The position numbers and the translations under genes were made by a program. From contig DATGUP010000018.1 of NCBI GenBank assembly GCA_035301265.1, forward strand, positions 1-64,000: 64,000 nucleotides of DNA. Reading direction: 5' to 3'. The notes beneath the pieces are model-generated. The model saw nothing but the letters and a program-made list of their open reading frames with translations, made no database searches and was not told where the DNA came from. Shown in pieces: positions 33,025 through 42,283 of the stretch. How positions within the stretch are numbered: the first letter of the stretch is position 1; the number at the start of each line of letters is the position of its first letter. This DNA is from DATGUP01 sp035301265. Its GTDB lineage: Bacteria > Bacillota > Bacilli > Bacillales > Amphibacillaceae.

Positions 33025-33945
33025 TCACTCCTCACCTATAGCGGTATCGAGCACTTTGAGATTATCTTCCATCAGAGAAAAATAGTCTTGGTCATGCGCA
33101 ATATCATCATCGGTTAACACTGATAAATTATGGATGGTCAATGCTTCAGCGCCGATATGATCCTGAATAATGTCTGCTATTCGATTGGAACTGTTTTGTT
33201 CAAAGATAATGTAATCCATCTCAAGTGTTCTCGCTTGATCAATGATTTCTGTCAAATCTTTTTGCGATGGTTCACTGCTGGAAGACAAACCACTGATGGG
33301 GATTTGTTTGATGCCGTAACGCGCTTCCCAATACCCGTATGCCGCATGGCTGACGAGTATCTTTTTATTTTTTTTCGTCTCGAGCACGTTTGTATAGTGT
33401 TCGTCGAGTTTTTGCAATTCGTTTTTTAAGATAGAAAAATTGTCATTGTAAAGTGAATTCCTTTTGGGATTCAAGTCGATTAATGCGTCCTTGATGATTT
33501 CTGCCATGTCGATCATTTTCAAGGGATCCAACCAAATGTGCGGATCGACATCCCCGTGTTTATGATCGTCATGGTTATGCCTACGGTCTTCAGATTCAAC
33601 GGTGTGGAACAGTTCATCATGCTGACCAATTTCAACCAAGGTTATGTCATCGGCTGTTAAAGCATCAGCAGCCGTTTCAGCAAAGCTTTCCATTCCCGCA
33701 CCAAGAAAAATAAACGCATCGCTTTTAGCAATCGCGGTCATGTCTTTTGATGCGGGTTCGTACGTATGCACATCGACCCCCGGAGGGTATACTGTGTGAA
33801 CGTTAGCGGTCTCGCCAGCAATGCGTTCTGTAGCATATTGAATCGGATATATTGTTGTGTATACCGTTAATTCAGCTTCTTCTGGTTGATTTAATGCACA
33901 CCCTGCTATAGCTAGCAAAAGTGCGATAATGCCTAGTTTTTTCAT
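33025..33945 (-). CDS. znuA: Zinc-binding lipoprotein ZnuA
   Basis: A 306-residue extracytoplasmic metal-binding protein of the ZnuA type. The lipobox is LAIAGCAL near residue 17. Zinc ligands are suggested by GVDVHTYEP, DVDPHIWLDP and VSHAAYGYWEARYG; the third is His, where the manganese protein in this window has Glu. A His/Asp-rich loop (RRHNHDDHKHGD, about 125-136) precedes the second ligand, as in zinc ABC proteins. The ATG at 33945 has GAAAGAGG nine bases upstream. It is first in znuA-znuC-znuB-zur, behind a Zur box. Confidence 0.93.
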   Translation of the reverse strand: MKKLGIIALLLAIAGCALNQPEEAELTVYTTIYPIQYATERIAGETANVHTVYPPGVDVHTYEPASKDMTAIAKSDAFIFLGAGMESFAETAADALTADDITLVEIGQHDELFHTVESEDRRHNHDDHKHGDVDPHIWLDPLKMIDMAEIIKDALIDLNPKRNSLYNDNFSILKNELQKLDEHYTNVLETKKNKKILVSHAAYGYWEARYGIKQIPISGLSSSSEPSQKDLTEIIDQARTLEMDYIIFEQNSSNRIADIIQDHIGAEALTIHNLSVLTDDDIAHDQDYFSLMEDNLKVLDTAIGEE

Positions 33946-33982
33946 AGCATAGCCTCTTTCCAACATGAATCATGCTTCGTAA

Positions 33983-34011
33983 AGCATATCGCAAAGATTT
34001 TGATTTGTAAA
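33983..34011 (-). promoter_or_regulatory. Promoter of znuACB-zur
   Basis: On the minus strand TTTACA (34011-34006), 17 bases, TATGCT (33988-33983). Three bases of the -35 element fall within the Zur box. Confidence 0.65.
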
Positions 34012-34029
34012 TAAGAATCATTACGATTT
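34009..34029 (-). promoter_or_regulatory. Zur box
   Basis: Read on the minus strand, the left half AAATCGTAAT is identical to the B. subtilis Zur consensus half-site. After G the right half ATTCTTATTT matches ATTACGATTT at 7 of 10 positions. It overlaps the -35 region of the znuA promoter, so zinc-loaded Zur should repress the whole operon including zur itself. Confidence 0.85.
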
Positions 34030-34196
34030 ATCAGTGCCAAAAAATAGTATGCGCTCGTATACTAATTAAAATATCCTTTCTTTAGCAAAACATTCCCGTA
34101 CGTCATTAAATGTAATCTGTCACAAATTTGTATAGCTTTTTTGTAAAAAATGATAAAATATATTTAAGAAGACGATATGGATTTGGGGGAATAGAG

Positions 34197-35114
34197 ATGG
34201 AACAACTTATGCGCAACTTCTTTCTTTTTATGGCAAAAAATAAAACGCTTACAGACATGGCTAAAAAATATGGTCTTCGTTTTGGAGCTTCGCGCTTCGT
34301 CGCTGGCGTGGAGTTTGAAGAAGCAGCTGACAAAATCAAAGAGATGAACGAAAAGGGGCTTGTGGCGACAGTAGATCACCTCGGTGAATTTGTCGACAAT
34401 GAAGAAGAAGCCATAGCCTCAGCTGATGAATGCATTCATGCCATTGAAGTCATGGCCGAAAAAGAGTTGGATTCTGAACTTTCGTTAAAAATGACATCGA
34501 TGGGACTTGATATATCGGATGAACTCGTAATGAAAAATATGCATCGTATTCTGGATACTGCGCAAAAACATGGGATCACTGTTACAATCGATATGGAAGA
34601 TTTTGCGCGTTGCCAGAAAACGCTTGATATTTTCAAAGAGTTGAAACAGAAATATGACAATGTAGGAACCGTTCTTCAAGCCTATTTATACCGGACTGTT
34701 GAAGATATTAAAGATTTGAGCGACTATAAGCCGTACTTACGCCTTGTCAAAGGGGCATATAAAGAATCACCTGAGGTGGCTTTTCCGGATAAAAAAGATG
34801 TCGATAACAATTACAAAAAAATTATTAAGATGAATCTATTGAACGGTAACTACACCGCTGTTGCCACACATGACGATGCTATTATTAACTATACAAAAGA
34901 ATTAGCAAAGGAACATGGTATTTCTCGCGATCAATTTGAATTTCAGATGTTGTACGGTATTCGTACGGAAGCGCAAGAAACACTCGCTAAAGAAGGCTAT
35001 AAAATGCGTGTCTATGTACCTTACGGGAAAGACTGGTATGGCTATAATATGCGCCGGCTTGCTGAACGTCCAGCCAACGTGATGTTTGTTTTAAAAGGAT
35101 TGTTTAAAAAATAA
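34197..35114 (+). CDS. putB: Proline dehydrogenase (PutB/FadM type)
   Basis: FAD-dependent oxidation of proline to pyrroline-5-carboxylate. It has 305 residues, a single-function enzyme close to the 303 of B. subtilis. The TIM-barrel motifs are VTIDMEDFARCQKTLDIF, LQAYLYRTVEDI, LRLVKGAYKES and the C-terminal YVPYGKDWYGYNMRRLAERP with the substrate-binding Arg pair. The ATG at 34197 has GGGGGAA upstream. No pyrroline-5-carboxylate dehydrogenase gene is adjacent. The position directly upstream of fadN-fadA-fadE matches B. subtilis. Confidence 0.93.
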   Translation: MEQLMRNFFLFMAKNKTLTDMAKKYGLRFGASRFVAGVEFEEAADKIKEMNEKGLVATVDHLGEFVDNEEEAIASADECIHAIEVMAEKELDSELSLKMTSMGLDISDELVMKNMHRILDTAQKHGITVTIDMEDFARCQKTLDIFKELKQKYDNVGTVLQAYLYRTVEDIKDLSDYKPYLRLVKGAYKESPEVAFPDKKDVDNNYKKIIKMNLLNGNYTAVATHDDAIINYTKELAKEHGISRDQFEFQMLYGIRTEAQETLAKEGYKMRVYVPYGKDWYGYNMRRLAERPANVMFVLKGLFKK

Positions 35115-35125
35115 TAGTATCGGTA

Positions 35126-35148
35126 GGGCGGCGCATTATAAGCCGCCC
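35126..35148 (+). terminator. Weak hairpin after putB
   Basis: Seven-bp GC-rich arms GGGCGGC and GCCGCCC with a nine-base loop, but only a poor T tract (CATTTC). Termination is probably partial. Confidence 0.45.
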
Positions 35149-35174
35149 CATTTCAATAAATATTCTTCCCCTTA

Positions 35175-35203
35175 TTGCGAAATATTCACGAGTGGTTTAT
35201 AAT
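35175..35203 (+). promoter_or_regulatory. Promoter of the fadNAE operon
   Basis: TTGCGA, a 17-base spacer and a perfect TATAAT. The predicted start lies about 80 bp before the fadN ATG. The FadR operator lies downstream, in the transcribed leader. Confidence 0.75.
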
Positions 35204-35249
35204 GGAAAATAAACAGATAGGTCACTATCGCTATTTTTTCCAATTAAAA

Positions 35250-35267
35250 TGAATGAGTATTCATTCA
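35250..35267 (+). promoter_or_regulatory. FadR operator
   Basis: TGAATGAGTATTCATTCA has perfect seven-base arms. It matches the B. subtilis FadR consensus TGAATGAWTANTCATTCA at all but one position. It lies 23 bp before the fadN ATG. FadR bound there should repress beta-oxidation genes until long-chain acyl-CoA releases it. FadR itself is not encoded in the window. Confidence 0.88.
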
Positions 35268-35289
35268 AAATATGATTGGGGGAGAAAAC

Positions 35290-37689
35290 ATGAAGCCAAC
35301 GATCAAGCGTGCTGCTGTTTTAGGTTCAGGTGTTATGGGATCAGGCATTGCAGCGCATTTAGCTAACGTAGGTATACCTACATTGATGCTTGATATTGTA
35401 CCGCGTGAATTAACCGACAAAGAAAAGGAAAAAGGTTTAACATTGGCGGACAAAGCGGTTCGGAATCGATTAGCAGCTGAAAGCAAACGCGCGCTTCTCA
35501 AGCAAAAACCATCACCGATTACGTCAAAGAGCAGTCTTGATTTGATTGAAATCGGAAATATGGAAGATGACATGGAAAAACTTCAAGATGTCGACTGGAT
35601 TATTGAAGTTGTTGTGGAGAACCTTGAGATTAAGAAGAAAGTTTTTGCTCAAGTCGATCGATATCGGAAGGAAGGTACGATCGTCAGCTCTAATACATCA
35701 GGTATATCGGTCGAAAAAATGTCCGCAGATTGTTCCAGCGATTTCCGCAAGCATTTTCTTGGAACGCATTTTTTCAACCCGCCAAGGTATTTGAAATTAC
35801 TTGAGGTGATTCCGACAAAGGATACCGATCCAGACGTGTTGGCATTTATGAAGCGATTTGGCGAGGATGTACTCGGTAAAGGTGTTGTCGAGGCCAAAGA
35901 TACACCGAACTTTATTGCCAACCGAATCGGAACGTATGGCTTACTTGTGACCGTTCGAGAAATGATTGAAGGTGGCTATTCGATCGGGGAAGTAGATTCC
36001 GTGACTGGCCCTATGATCGGCCGTCCTAAAAGCGCCACTTTCCGCACATTAGACGTTGTCGGTCTTGATACGTTTATGCATGTGGCTAAAAATGTTCACG
36101 ACCAAGTTGAAGGCAGCGAAAAAGATGTGTTCGATGTTCCTGAATTTATGCAGACGATGTATGAAAAAGGGTGGCTCGGGTCGAAAAGCGGCCAAGGCTT
36201 TTACCTTAAGAAAAAAGAGGATGGCCAAAGCATCATTTATGAATTGAATCCGGATACATTTGAATACGAAGACCGGAAGAAGCTCAAAACCGCTGCAACG
36301 GAAATGGCCAAACAAGAAAAAGGCTTACACCATAAGTTAAAAGCGCTTGTGAAGGCTAAAGGCGACAGGGCCGGCGATCTTGTTTGGAATGTATTAAAAC
36401 CGACACTCATTTATTCAGCCGAACTCGTCGGTGAAATTGCCGATGATATCGTTTCTATCGATAATGCAATGAAGTGGGGATTCGGATGGGAGCTCGGCCC
36501 GTTTGAAATATGGGACGCAATCGGTCTTCGTCAGTCTGTAGACCGGATGCAAAAAGAAGGTGAAACCGTCCCTAAGTGGGTAGTCGAGATGCTTGATAAC
36601 GGTCACGAATCGTTTTACAAAACGGAAGGTGAAAGTGTCTACTATTATGATGACGGCGAATACAAACTTGAGCATTACAATCCGAAATCGATCAATATTA
36701 AGCGGCTGAAAAAGGCTAACGGTGTGATTAAACAAAATGCCGGTGCTAGTTTGATAGATTTAGGCGATGGCGTCCTAGGGCTTGAATTTCATTCACAAAA
36801 CAATGCGATCGGTCTTGATATTATCCAAATGGTCAATTTTGCCATTGACGAAGTAAACAAAAACTATGAAGGGCTTGTTATCGGCAACCAGGGCAAACAT
36901 TTTTGCGTCGGAGCCAATCTCGGTATGATGCTGATGGCGGCACAAGATCAGGACTTTGTTGAATTAGATATGGTTGTTCGCCAGTTTCAAAATATGACAT
37001 TGAACATTAAATACTCCGATAAACCAGTTGTAACCGCCCCATTTAATATGACATTAGGTGGTGGAGCTGAAGTAGCCTTACCTGCAGCAGCGATTCAGGC
37101 ATCCGCTGAAACGTATATGGGGTTGGTTGAATTTGGCGTCGGTTTGATTCCTGGGGGCGGTGGCACAAAAGAGCTTTATTTGAAAAAACTTCGCAACGTA
37201 CCGAAAGGGCTCGACATTGACTTAACAAAAGTCGCCAATGATGTATTTGAAACCGTTGCAACCGCGAAAGTTTCCACTTCGGCTGTAGAAGCGCGAGAAA
37301 ATGGCTTTCTCGATGCGAACGATTCGATTAGCATCAATCCAGATCATTTACTGTATGACGCCAAACAAAAAGTACTTGCCTTAGCTAAAACAGGGTACAA
37401 ACCACCAAAACAGGAGCAAATTCCAGTTGTTGGGGATCCTGGGTATGCGGCCATGCTTCTTGGCGCTAAAACAATGCAATTCAGTGGTTATGCATCCGAT
37501 CATGATGTAAAGATTGCTGAAAAACTCGCATACGTACTATCAGGTGGCCGTATTAAACAAGGTTCGGTCATTGATGAACAAACGATGCTTGATTTAGAAC
37601 GCGAAGCATTTCTAAGTTTAATTGGAGAACCAAAAACACAACAGCGAATGCAACACATGCTGCTAAAAGGAAAACCGTTGCGTAACTAA
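35290..37689 (+). CDS. fadN: 3-hydroxyacyl-CoA dehydrogenase / enoyl-CoA hydratase
   Basis: Two-domain beta-oxidation enzyme of 799 residues, the FadN type. The N-terminal NAD-binding half starts AAVLGSGVMGSGIAAHLAN (about residues 8-26) and includes HFFNPPRYLKLLEVIP. The C-terminal third has the crotonase fold, with IGNQGKHFCVGANLGMM and GLVEFGVGLIPGGGGTKEL. Domain order is dehydrogenase then hydratase, the reverse of E. coli FadB. The ATG at 35290 has GGGGGAG upstream. It is the first gene of fadN-fadA-fadE, with a FadR operator in its leader. Confidence 0.95.
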   Translation: MKPTIKRAAVLGSGVMGSGIAAHLANVGIPTLMLDIVPRELTDKEKEKGLTLADKAVRNRLAAESKRALLKQKPSPITSKSSLDLIEIGNMEDDMEKLQDVDWIIEVVVENLEIKKKVFAQVDRYRKEGTIVSSNTSGISVEKMSADCSSDFRKHFLGTHFFNPPRYLKLLEVIPTKDTDPDVLAFMKRFGEDVLGKGVVEAKDTPNFIANRIGTYGLLVTVREMIEGGYSIGEVDSVTGPMIGRPKSATFRTLDVVGLDTFMHVAKNVHDQVEGSEKDVFDVPEFMQTMYEKGWLGSKSGQGFYLKKKEDGQSIIYELNPDTFEYEDRKKLKTAATEMAKQEKGLHHKLKALVKAKGDRAGDLVWNVLKPTLIYSAELVGEIADDIVSIDNAMKWGFGWELGPFEIWDAIGLRQSVDRMQKEGETVPKWVVEMLDNGHESFYKTEGESVYYYDDGEYKLEHYNPKSINIKRLKKANGVIKQNAGASLIDLGDGVLGLEFHSQNNAIGLDIIQMVNFAIDEVNKNYEGLVIGNQGKHFCVGANLGMMLMAAQDQDFVELDMVVRQFQNMTLNIKYSDKPVVTAPFNMTLGGGAEVALPAAAIQASAETYMGLVEFGVGLIPGGGGTKELYLKKLRNVPKGLDIDLTKVANDVFETVATAKVSTSAVEARENGFLDANDSISINPDHLLYDAKQKVLALAKTGYKPPKQEQIPVVGDPGYAAMLLGAKTMQFSGYASDHDVKIAEKLAYVLSGGRIKQGSVIDEQTMLDLEREAFLSLIGEPKTQQRMQHMLLKGKPLRN

Positions 37690-37709
37690 TCAATAAAGGG
37701 GGAAGCAAA

Positions 37710-38888
37710 GTGAAAGAAGCAGTGATTGTCACAGGCGCAAGAACGCCGGTTGGAAAAGCGAAAAAAGGTTCACTCGCCCATACACGACCAGACGATCTAT
37801 GCGCGCTAACGATAAAAGAGACTTTGAAACGTGCGGGAGACTATGACGGCAATATTGATGATGTCATTATCGGCTGTGCCATGCCGGAAGCGGAACAAGG
37901 GATGAACATGGCGCGAAATATTGCCGGGCTTGCCGGACTAAAACATGATGTTCCTGGGATTACAATCAATCGTTACTGTTCGTCGGGACTGCAGAGTATC
38001 GCTTATGCAGCCGAACGCATCATGCTCGGTGCTAGCGATACGATCATTGCCGGGGGAACAGAGTCGATGAGTCTTGTTCCCATGCCCGGTCATATCGTTA
38101 AGCCTAACCCGCATCTTGTCCAAAATGCACCGGAATATTACATGGGCATGGGTCATACAGCAGAAGAAGTCGCTACACGCTTTGGAATTTCCCGAGAAGA
38201 ACAAGATGCATTTGCCGTCGAAAGCCATAAACGTGCTGCTAAAGCGATTCAAGACGGTAAATTTACGGATGAAATTGTCCCAGTTGAGGTCAAAGAGCGC
38301 GTCATTAACGAAAAGAATAAAGTTGAGGAAAAAACGTTTATATTCGATACCGATGAAGGGGTCAGACCGGATACATCTGAAGAAGTTTTAGCCACTTTAC
38401 CTCCCGCCTTTAACCCGAAAGGATCCGTTACTGCGGGAAATTCATCGCAAATGAGCGATGGGGCGGCATCCGTTCTCGTCATGGAGCGGGAAAAAGCAGA
38501 AGCAGAAGGTCTGACACCGCTCGTTAAATTCCATTCATATGCTGTTGCCGGTGTAGAGCCAGAAATTATGGGAGTTGGTCCTGTAGAAGCTGTGCCCAAA
38601 GCATTGGAATTAGCTGGTCTTGAGCTGTCGGATATCGGCTTGATCGAACTGAATGAAGCCTTTGCATCGCAATCTGTCCGCGTCATTCAAGCGTTGGACC
38701 TTGACCCATCGATTGTCAACGTAAACGGCGGTGCGATTGCATTAGGGCACCCGCTTGGTTGTACCGGTACAAAATTGACCCTTACTTTGGCACATGAAAT
38801 GAAACGCCGCAATGTACAATTTGGCCTAGTCACAATGTGTATCGGTGGTGGAATGGGAGCTGCAGGTGTCTTTGAGCTGTTGGAGTAA
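37710..38888 (+). CDS. fadA: Acetyl-CoA acyltransferase (3-ketoacyl-CoA thiolase)
   Basis: Last step of the beta-oxidation cycle, thiolytic release of acetyl-CoA. It has 392 residues. The nucleophilic Cys is in INRYCSSGLQSIAYAAE near residue 92. The His and second Cys are in NGGAIALGHPLGCTGTKL and TMCIGGGMGAAGVFE. The GTG start has AAGGGGGG upstream, 21 bp after fadN. It forms the usual multienzyme set with FadN and FadE. Confidence 0.95.
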   Translation: MKEAVIVTGARTPVGKAKKGSLAHTRPDDLCALTIKETLKRAGDYDGNIDDVIIGCAMPEAEQGMNMARNIAGLAGLKHDVPGITINRYCSSGLQSIAYAAERIMLGASDTIIAGGTESMSLVPMPGHIVKPNPHLVQNAPEYYMGMGHTAEEVATRFGISREEQDAFAVESHKRAAKAIQDGKFTDEIVPVEVKERVINEKNKVEEKTFIFDTDEGVRPDTSEEVLATLPPAFNPKGSVTAGNSSQMSDGAASVLVMEREKAEAEGLTPLVKFHSYAVAGVEPEIMGVGPVEAVPKALELAGLELSDIGLIELNEAFASQSVRVIQALDLDPSIVNVNGGAIALGHPLGCTGTKLTLTLAHEMKRRNVQFGLVTMCIGGGMGAAGVFELLE

Positions 38889-38948
38889 ACTAGCTGCCGA
38901 CGATCAGTCGGCAGATAAAATCAATCGATAATAGAAAGGGTGTTTTTG

Positions 38949-40733
38949 ATGAGCGAAACAAAAGAGAAATTATTTAAAGGTGGCGGATTTCTCGTTGAAG
39001 ATTTAACCGGTGATGATGTCATTACACCGGAAGATTTTACCGAAGAACATCGCATGATTGCCCAAACAACAGAAGATTTTGTTGAAGGCGAAGTTTTGCC
39101 AAAACTAGACCAACTAGAAAATCATGAGTTTGAACATTCGGTTGATCTCCTTAAAAAAGCGGGTGAGCTCGGATTACTCAGCGCCGATATTCCGGAAGAA
39201 TACGGGGGCTTGGAGCTAGATAAAATTAGTTCTTCACTGATTACAGAAAAGTTTTCTAATGCCGGAGGATTTTCGGTAACACACGGTGCCCATGTCGGAA
39301 TTGGGACACTCCCGATTGTCTTTTTTGGCAACGATGAACAGAAGGAAAAATACTTGCCGAAACTTGCAACAGGTGAACTCCTCGCGGCCTATGCTTTAAC
39401 CGAACCCGGATCCGGCTCGGATGCACTTGGAGCAAAAACGACAGCCAAACTGAACGAGGCTGGCACGCATTATATTTTAAATGGTGAAAAACAATGGATT
39501 ACCAATTCGGCCTTTGCGGATGTTTTCATTGTCTATGCCAAAATTGACGGTGAACATTTCTCGGCGTTTATTGTCGAACGCGATTTCCCTGGTGTTTCAA
39601 CTGGGCCAGAGGAAGTTAAAATGGGGATTAAAAGCTCCTCAACTCGGACATTGATCCTTGAGGATGCAGAAGTCCCTGTGGAAAATCTGCTCGGTGAAAA
39701 AGGAAAAGGTCACAAAATTGCCTTTAACATTTTAAACGTTGGTCGCTATAAGTTAGCCATTGGCGGTGTCGGTGGTGCCAAGCGCGGTATTGAACTTGCA
39801 ACGAAGTATGTCAATGAACGAAAACAATTTGGCACATCGATTTCCAACTTTACCTTGACTCAAGAAAAATTAGGAACAATGGCCGCGAACACATATGCTA
39901 ATGAAAGCGCTGTTTATCGTACTGTTGGCTTGTTCGAACAGCGCATGGGCTCAATGACGGATGATGAGTTAAAAGATGGTCGTGAAGTTGCGCGAGCTAT
40001 TGCGGAGTATCAAATCGAATGCTCAATGAACAAATATATGTGCACCGAGCTGCTCGATTATGTTACAGATGAAGCAGTACAAATGCACGGTGGTTATGGG
40101 TTCATGGAAGAGTATGAAGTTGCCAGGATGTATCGTGATTCGCGAATTAATCGGATTTTTGAGGGGACAAATGAAATCAACCGACTGCTCGTTCCTGGAA
40201 CCCTTTTGAAAAAAGCGATGAAAGGCGAATTACCGCTATTGGAAAAAGCGGAAAACTTGCAGGAAGAACTCATGATGATGATGCCGGAAGAACCGGGGAT
40301 TGAACCGCTCGAGCAGGAGAAGTATCTCTTGCGTAATGCGAAGAAAATTGTTCTGCTTGGTGCAGGACTTGCTGCTCAAAAATATATGCAAAAAATTGAA
40401 AACGAACAAGAAATCCTAGCTAATCTTGCCGATATCGTCGCGGAAATTTATAATATGGAATCAGCTATTTTACGGACAGAAAAGGCATTCAATAAAACCG
40501 GTGAGGAAAAGAACAAACAGAAACTGCTTTATACACAAGTGTATGCACAAGAGGCGTTCAACCGGATTGAAGCAGCCGCAAAGGAAATTTTGGTTGCTGT
40601 TGAAGAAGGTGACAACTTGCGGATGATGCTTTCGTCTCTTAGAAAGCTGACACGGCATACACCAATCAATGTGATCGCCAAAAAACGCGAGATTGCAAAA
40701 ACAATTATCGCGGAAGAAAAATATGTCGTCTAA
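38949..40733 (+). CDS. fadE: Acyl-CoA dehydrogenase FadE
   Basis: FAD-dependent first oxidation of acyl-CoA to enoyl-CoA. From the ATG at 38949 it has 594 residues, exactly the length of B. subtilis FadE, with a C-terminal extension beyond the usual 380-residue core. Family motifs are AYALTEPGSGSDALGAKTTA, NGEKQWITNSAFADVF, and the C-terminal core block HGGYGFMEEYEVARMYRDSRINRIFEGTNEI with the catalytic base region. GAAAGGG precedes the start. It ends the fad operon and is followed by a terminator. Confidence 0.94.
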   Translation: MSETKEKLFKGGGFLVEDLTGDDVITPEDFTEEHRMIAQTTEDFVEGEVLPKLDQLENHEFEHSVDLLKKAGELGLLSADIPEEYGGLELDKISSSLITEKFSNAGGFSVTHGAHVGIGTLPIVFFGNDEQKEKYLPKLATGELLAAYALTEPGSGSDALGAKTTAKLNEAGTHYILNGEKQWITNSAFADVFIVYAKIDGEHFSAFIVERDFPGVSTGPEEVKMGIKSSSTRTLILEDAEVPVENLLGEKGKGHKIAFNILNVGRYKLAIGGVGGAKRGIELATKYVNERKQFGTSISNFTLTQEKLGTMAANTYANESAVYRTVGLFEQRMGSMTDDELKDGREVARAIAEYQIECSMNKYMCTELLDYVTDEAVQMHGGYGFMEEYEVARMYRDSRINRIFEGTNEINRLLVPGTLLKKAMKGELPLLEKAENLQEELMMMMPEEPGIEPLEQEKYLLRNAKKIVLLGAGLAAQKYMQKIENEQEILANLADIVAEIYNMESAILRTEKAFNKTGEEKNKQKLLYTQVYAQEAFNRIEAAAKEILVAVEEGDNLRMMLSSLRKLTRHTPINVIAKKREIAKTIIAEEKYVV

Positions 40734-40749
40734 AGCTAGCGCCATTCAG

Positions 40750-40778
40750 GTGTCCCGTCACAGTACGGGGCACTTTTT
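40750..40778 (+). terminator. Terminator of the fadNAE operon
   Basis: Nine-pair stem with one G-U pair (GTGTCCCGT with ACGGGGCAC), a six-base loop and five T. Confidence 0.8.
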
Positions 40779-40975
40779 AAATGGGATGCTTCACATCAAG
40801 TCGGCATGGTGTCATGCTAATGATCTATCGTCAGTTCATTTCTTCAGCTTTTATATTTCAACCATTCTGTTTCAAACAAAAATCGAGCTATCCGATTATT
40901 TTGTACCCTTGACATGCTTTTCATGCTTATAAGCAAAAAACATGATAAGATGGAAAAAAGAAAGGGGAGGAAACA

Positions 40976-41332
40976 ATGGTATTAACGTTTTATTGGTATC
41001 CTAAATGCGGAACGTGTCAAAAAGCGAAAAAATGGTTGGATGAGCATCATTTGGATTACACCTCCATACATATTATAGATGAGACACCGTCAAAAGATAC
41101 ATTGCTCGATTTGCTGGAAAAAAGTGGCCTTCCCGGCAAAAAGTTTTTCAATACGAGTGGGAAAAAATACCGTGAATTAAATATGAAAGAAAAAATAAAA
41201 CATATGTCGACCGAGGAGATGGCTGAGGTGTTGGCTTCGGACGGCATGCTGATCAAACGGCCGATTGTTACAGACGGCACACGGGTAACCGTTGGATTTA
41301 AAGAAGCGACGTTTGCCGAAACCTGGTTGTAA
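40976..41332 (+). CDS. yusI: ArsC/Spx-like protein YusI
   Basis: A 118-residue protein of the ArsC family with the N-terminal CxxC motif YPKCGTCQKAKKWL (Cys at about 11 and 14). The later block RELNMKEKIKHMS and the IKRPIVTDGTRVTVGFKE end are typical of the YffB/YusI branch. It lacks features diagnostic of Spx as an RNA polymerase regulator, so a thiol-redox role is likelier than Spx function. GGGGAGG lies upstream of the ATG. The neighbours fadE and gcvH match B. subtilis order. Confidence 0.88.
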   Translation: MVLTFYWYPKCGTCQKAKKWLDEHHLDYTSIHIIDETPSKDTLLDLLEKSGLPGKKFFNTSGKKYRELNMKEKIKHMSTEEMAEVLASDGMLIKRPIVTDGTRVTVGFKEATFAETWL

Positions 41333-41406
41333 GTTCGTGGTGTATATGGAAACAAAACATGTTATACTCGTAACAAGATCTGGTAAGAATTAACGGAGGG
41401 ATAATG

Positions 41407-41790
41407 ATGGACTTACCTAAAGAATTGCTCTACTCCAAAGAACATGAATGGGTTAAAAAAGAAAATGGTAAGGTACGAATCGGCATTACCGACTTTGCTC
41501 AGGATGAATTAGGCGATGTCGTATTTGTCGAATTGCCAGAAGTAGGTGATGAACTGGAAGTCGATGAACCGTTTGGCAGTGTCGAGTCCGTAAAAACGGT
41601 ATCCGAGCTGTACGCTCCTGTAAGCGGTCAAGTTGTCGAGATCAACGAAGCGTTGGAAGACAGCCCCGAATTTGTCAACGAATCCCCTTACGATAAAGCG
41701 TGGATGATTGTCCTAGAGGTGGCTGATGAATCCGAATTGGACAACTTGCTGTCAGCTGATCAGTACGAAAACATGGTCTCCGAAGACTAA
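41407..41790 (+). CDS. gcvH: Glycine cleavage system H protein
   Basis: Lipoyl carrier protein, 127 residues. The lipoylated Lys is in FGSVESVKTVSELYAP near residue 62. EHEWVKKENGKVRIGITDFAQDELGD and the closing SPYDKAWMIVLEV are family hallmarks. Two ATGs are adjacent; the second (41407) is seven bases from GGAGG and preferred, while the first (41404) is only four away. No gcvT or gcvP is nearby. In bacilli GcvH is also the route by which lipoate reaches other enzymes, so a free-standing gene is normal. Confidence 0.95.
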   Translation: MDLPKELLYSKEHEWVKKENGKVRIGITDFAQDELGDVVFVELPEVGDELEVDEPFGSVESVKTVSELYAPVSGQVVEINEALEDSPEFVNESPYDKAWMIVLEVADESELDNLLSADQYENMVSED

Positions 41791-41830
41791 AAAGAATGGA
41801 GGCTGGGATAAAACTAGTTTAAAATAAGTA

Positions 41831-41858
41831 AAAACTGGCTCCTGTTCGAGCCAGTTTT
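41831..41858 (+). terminator. Terminator after gcvH
   Basis: Eleven-bp perfect arms AAAACTGGCTC and GAGCCAGTTTT around a six-base loop. Confidence 0.85.
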
Positions 41859-41909
41859 ATTATCATGTCGCGCGCATGTTTTTCTTGATTCTGTAAGGAG
41901 TGCTATGTC

Positions 41910-42266
41910 ATGATAAATAAGAGATCTGAAAAAGTGATCATTGTAGAAGGCTTGACGGACAAACGGCAAATCGAAAAGATAATCACAGATGATGCTAAAA
42001 TTATTTGTACAAATGGCACACTCGGAGTGGAACGGTTTGATGAGCTGTTGGAGGATTACGATTTAGATAATAGAGATGTCTACATTTTTGTCGATGAAGA
42101 TCCATCTGGGATTGATTTACGCCAACAGTTGACGCGTGAACTGCCTCATGCCGAGCATATCCATATCGCAAGCGAATATCGCGAAGTGGCGACAACGCCT
42201 GTAAAAATTCTCGCAATTGCATTGGCGGCCAAACACATTGCCGTCAATCCGTTGTTTCTCTCTTGA
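41910..42266 (+). CDS. yusF: Toprim-domain protein YusF
   Basis: A 118-residue protein with a stand-alone Toprim fold. VIIVEGLTDKRQIEKI holds the conserved Glu near residue 13, and VYIFVDEDPSGIDLRQQL the Asp-x-Asp motif near 62-64. Toprim domains handle phosphoester chemistry in primases, topoisomerases and the RNase M5 group, and YusF is the small M5-like branch. Its substrate is unknown. AAGGAG lies upstream. The 3' end overlaps the start region of the next gene. Confidence 0.85.
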   Translation: MINKRSEKVIIVEGLTDKRQIEKIITDDAKIICTNGTLGVERFDELLEDYDLDNRDVYIFVDEDPSGIDLRQQLTRELPHAEHIHIASEYREVATTPVKILAIALAAKHIAVNPLFLS

Positions 42267-42283
42267 TCCTTTGTATTCAGGTG

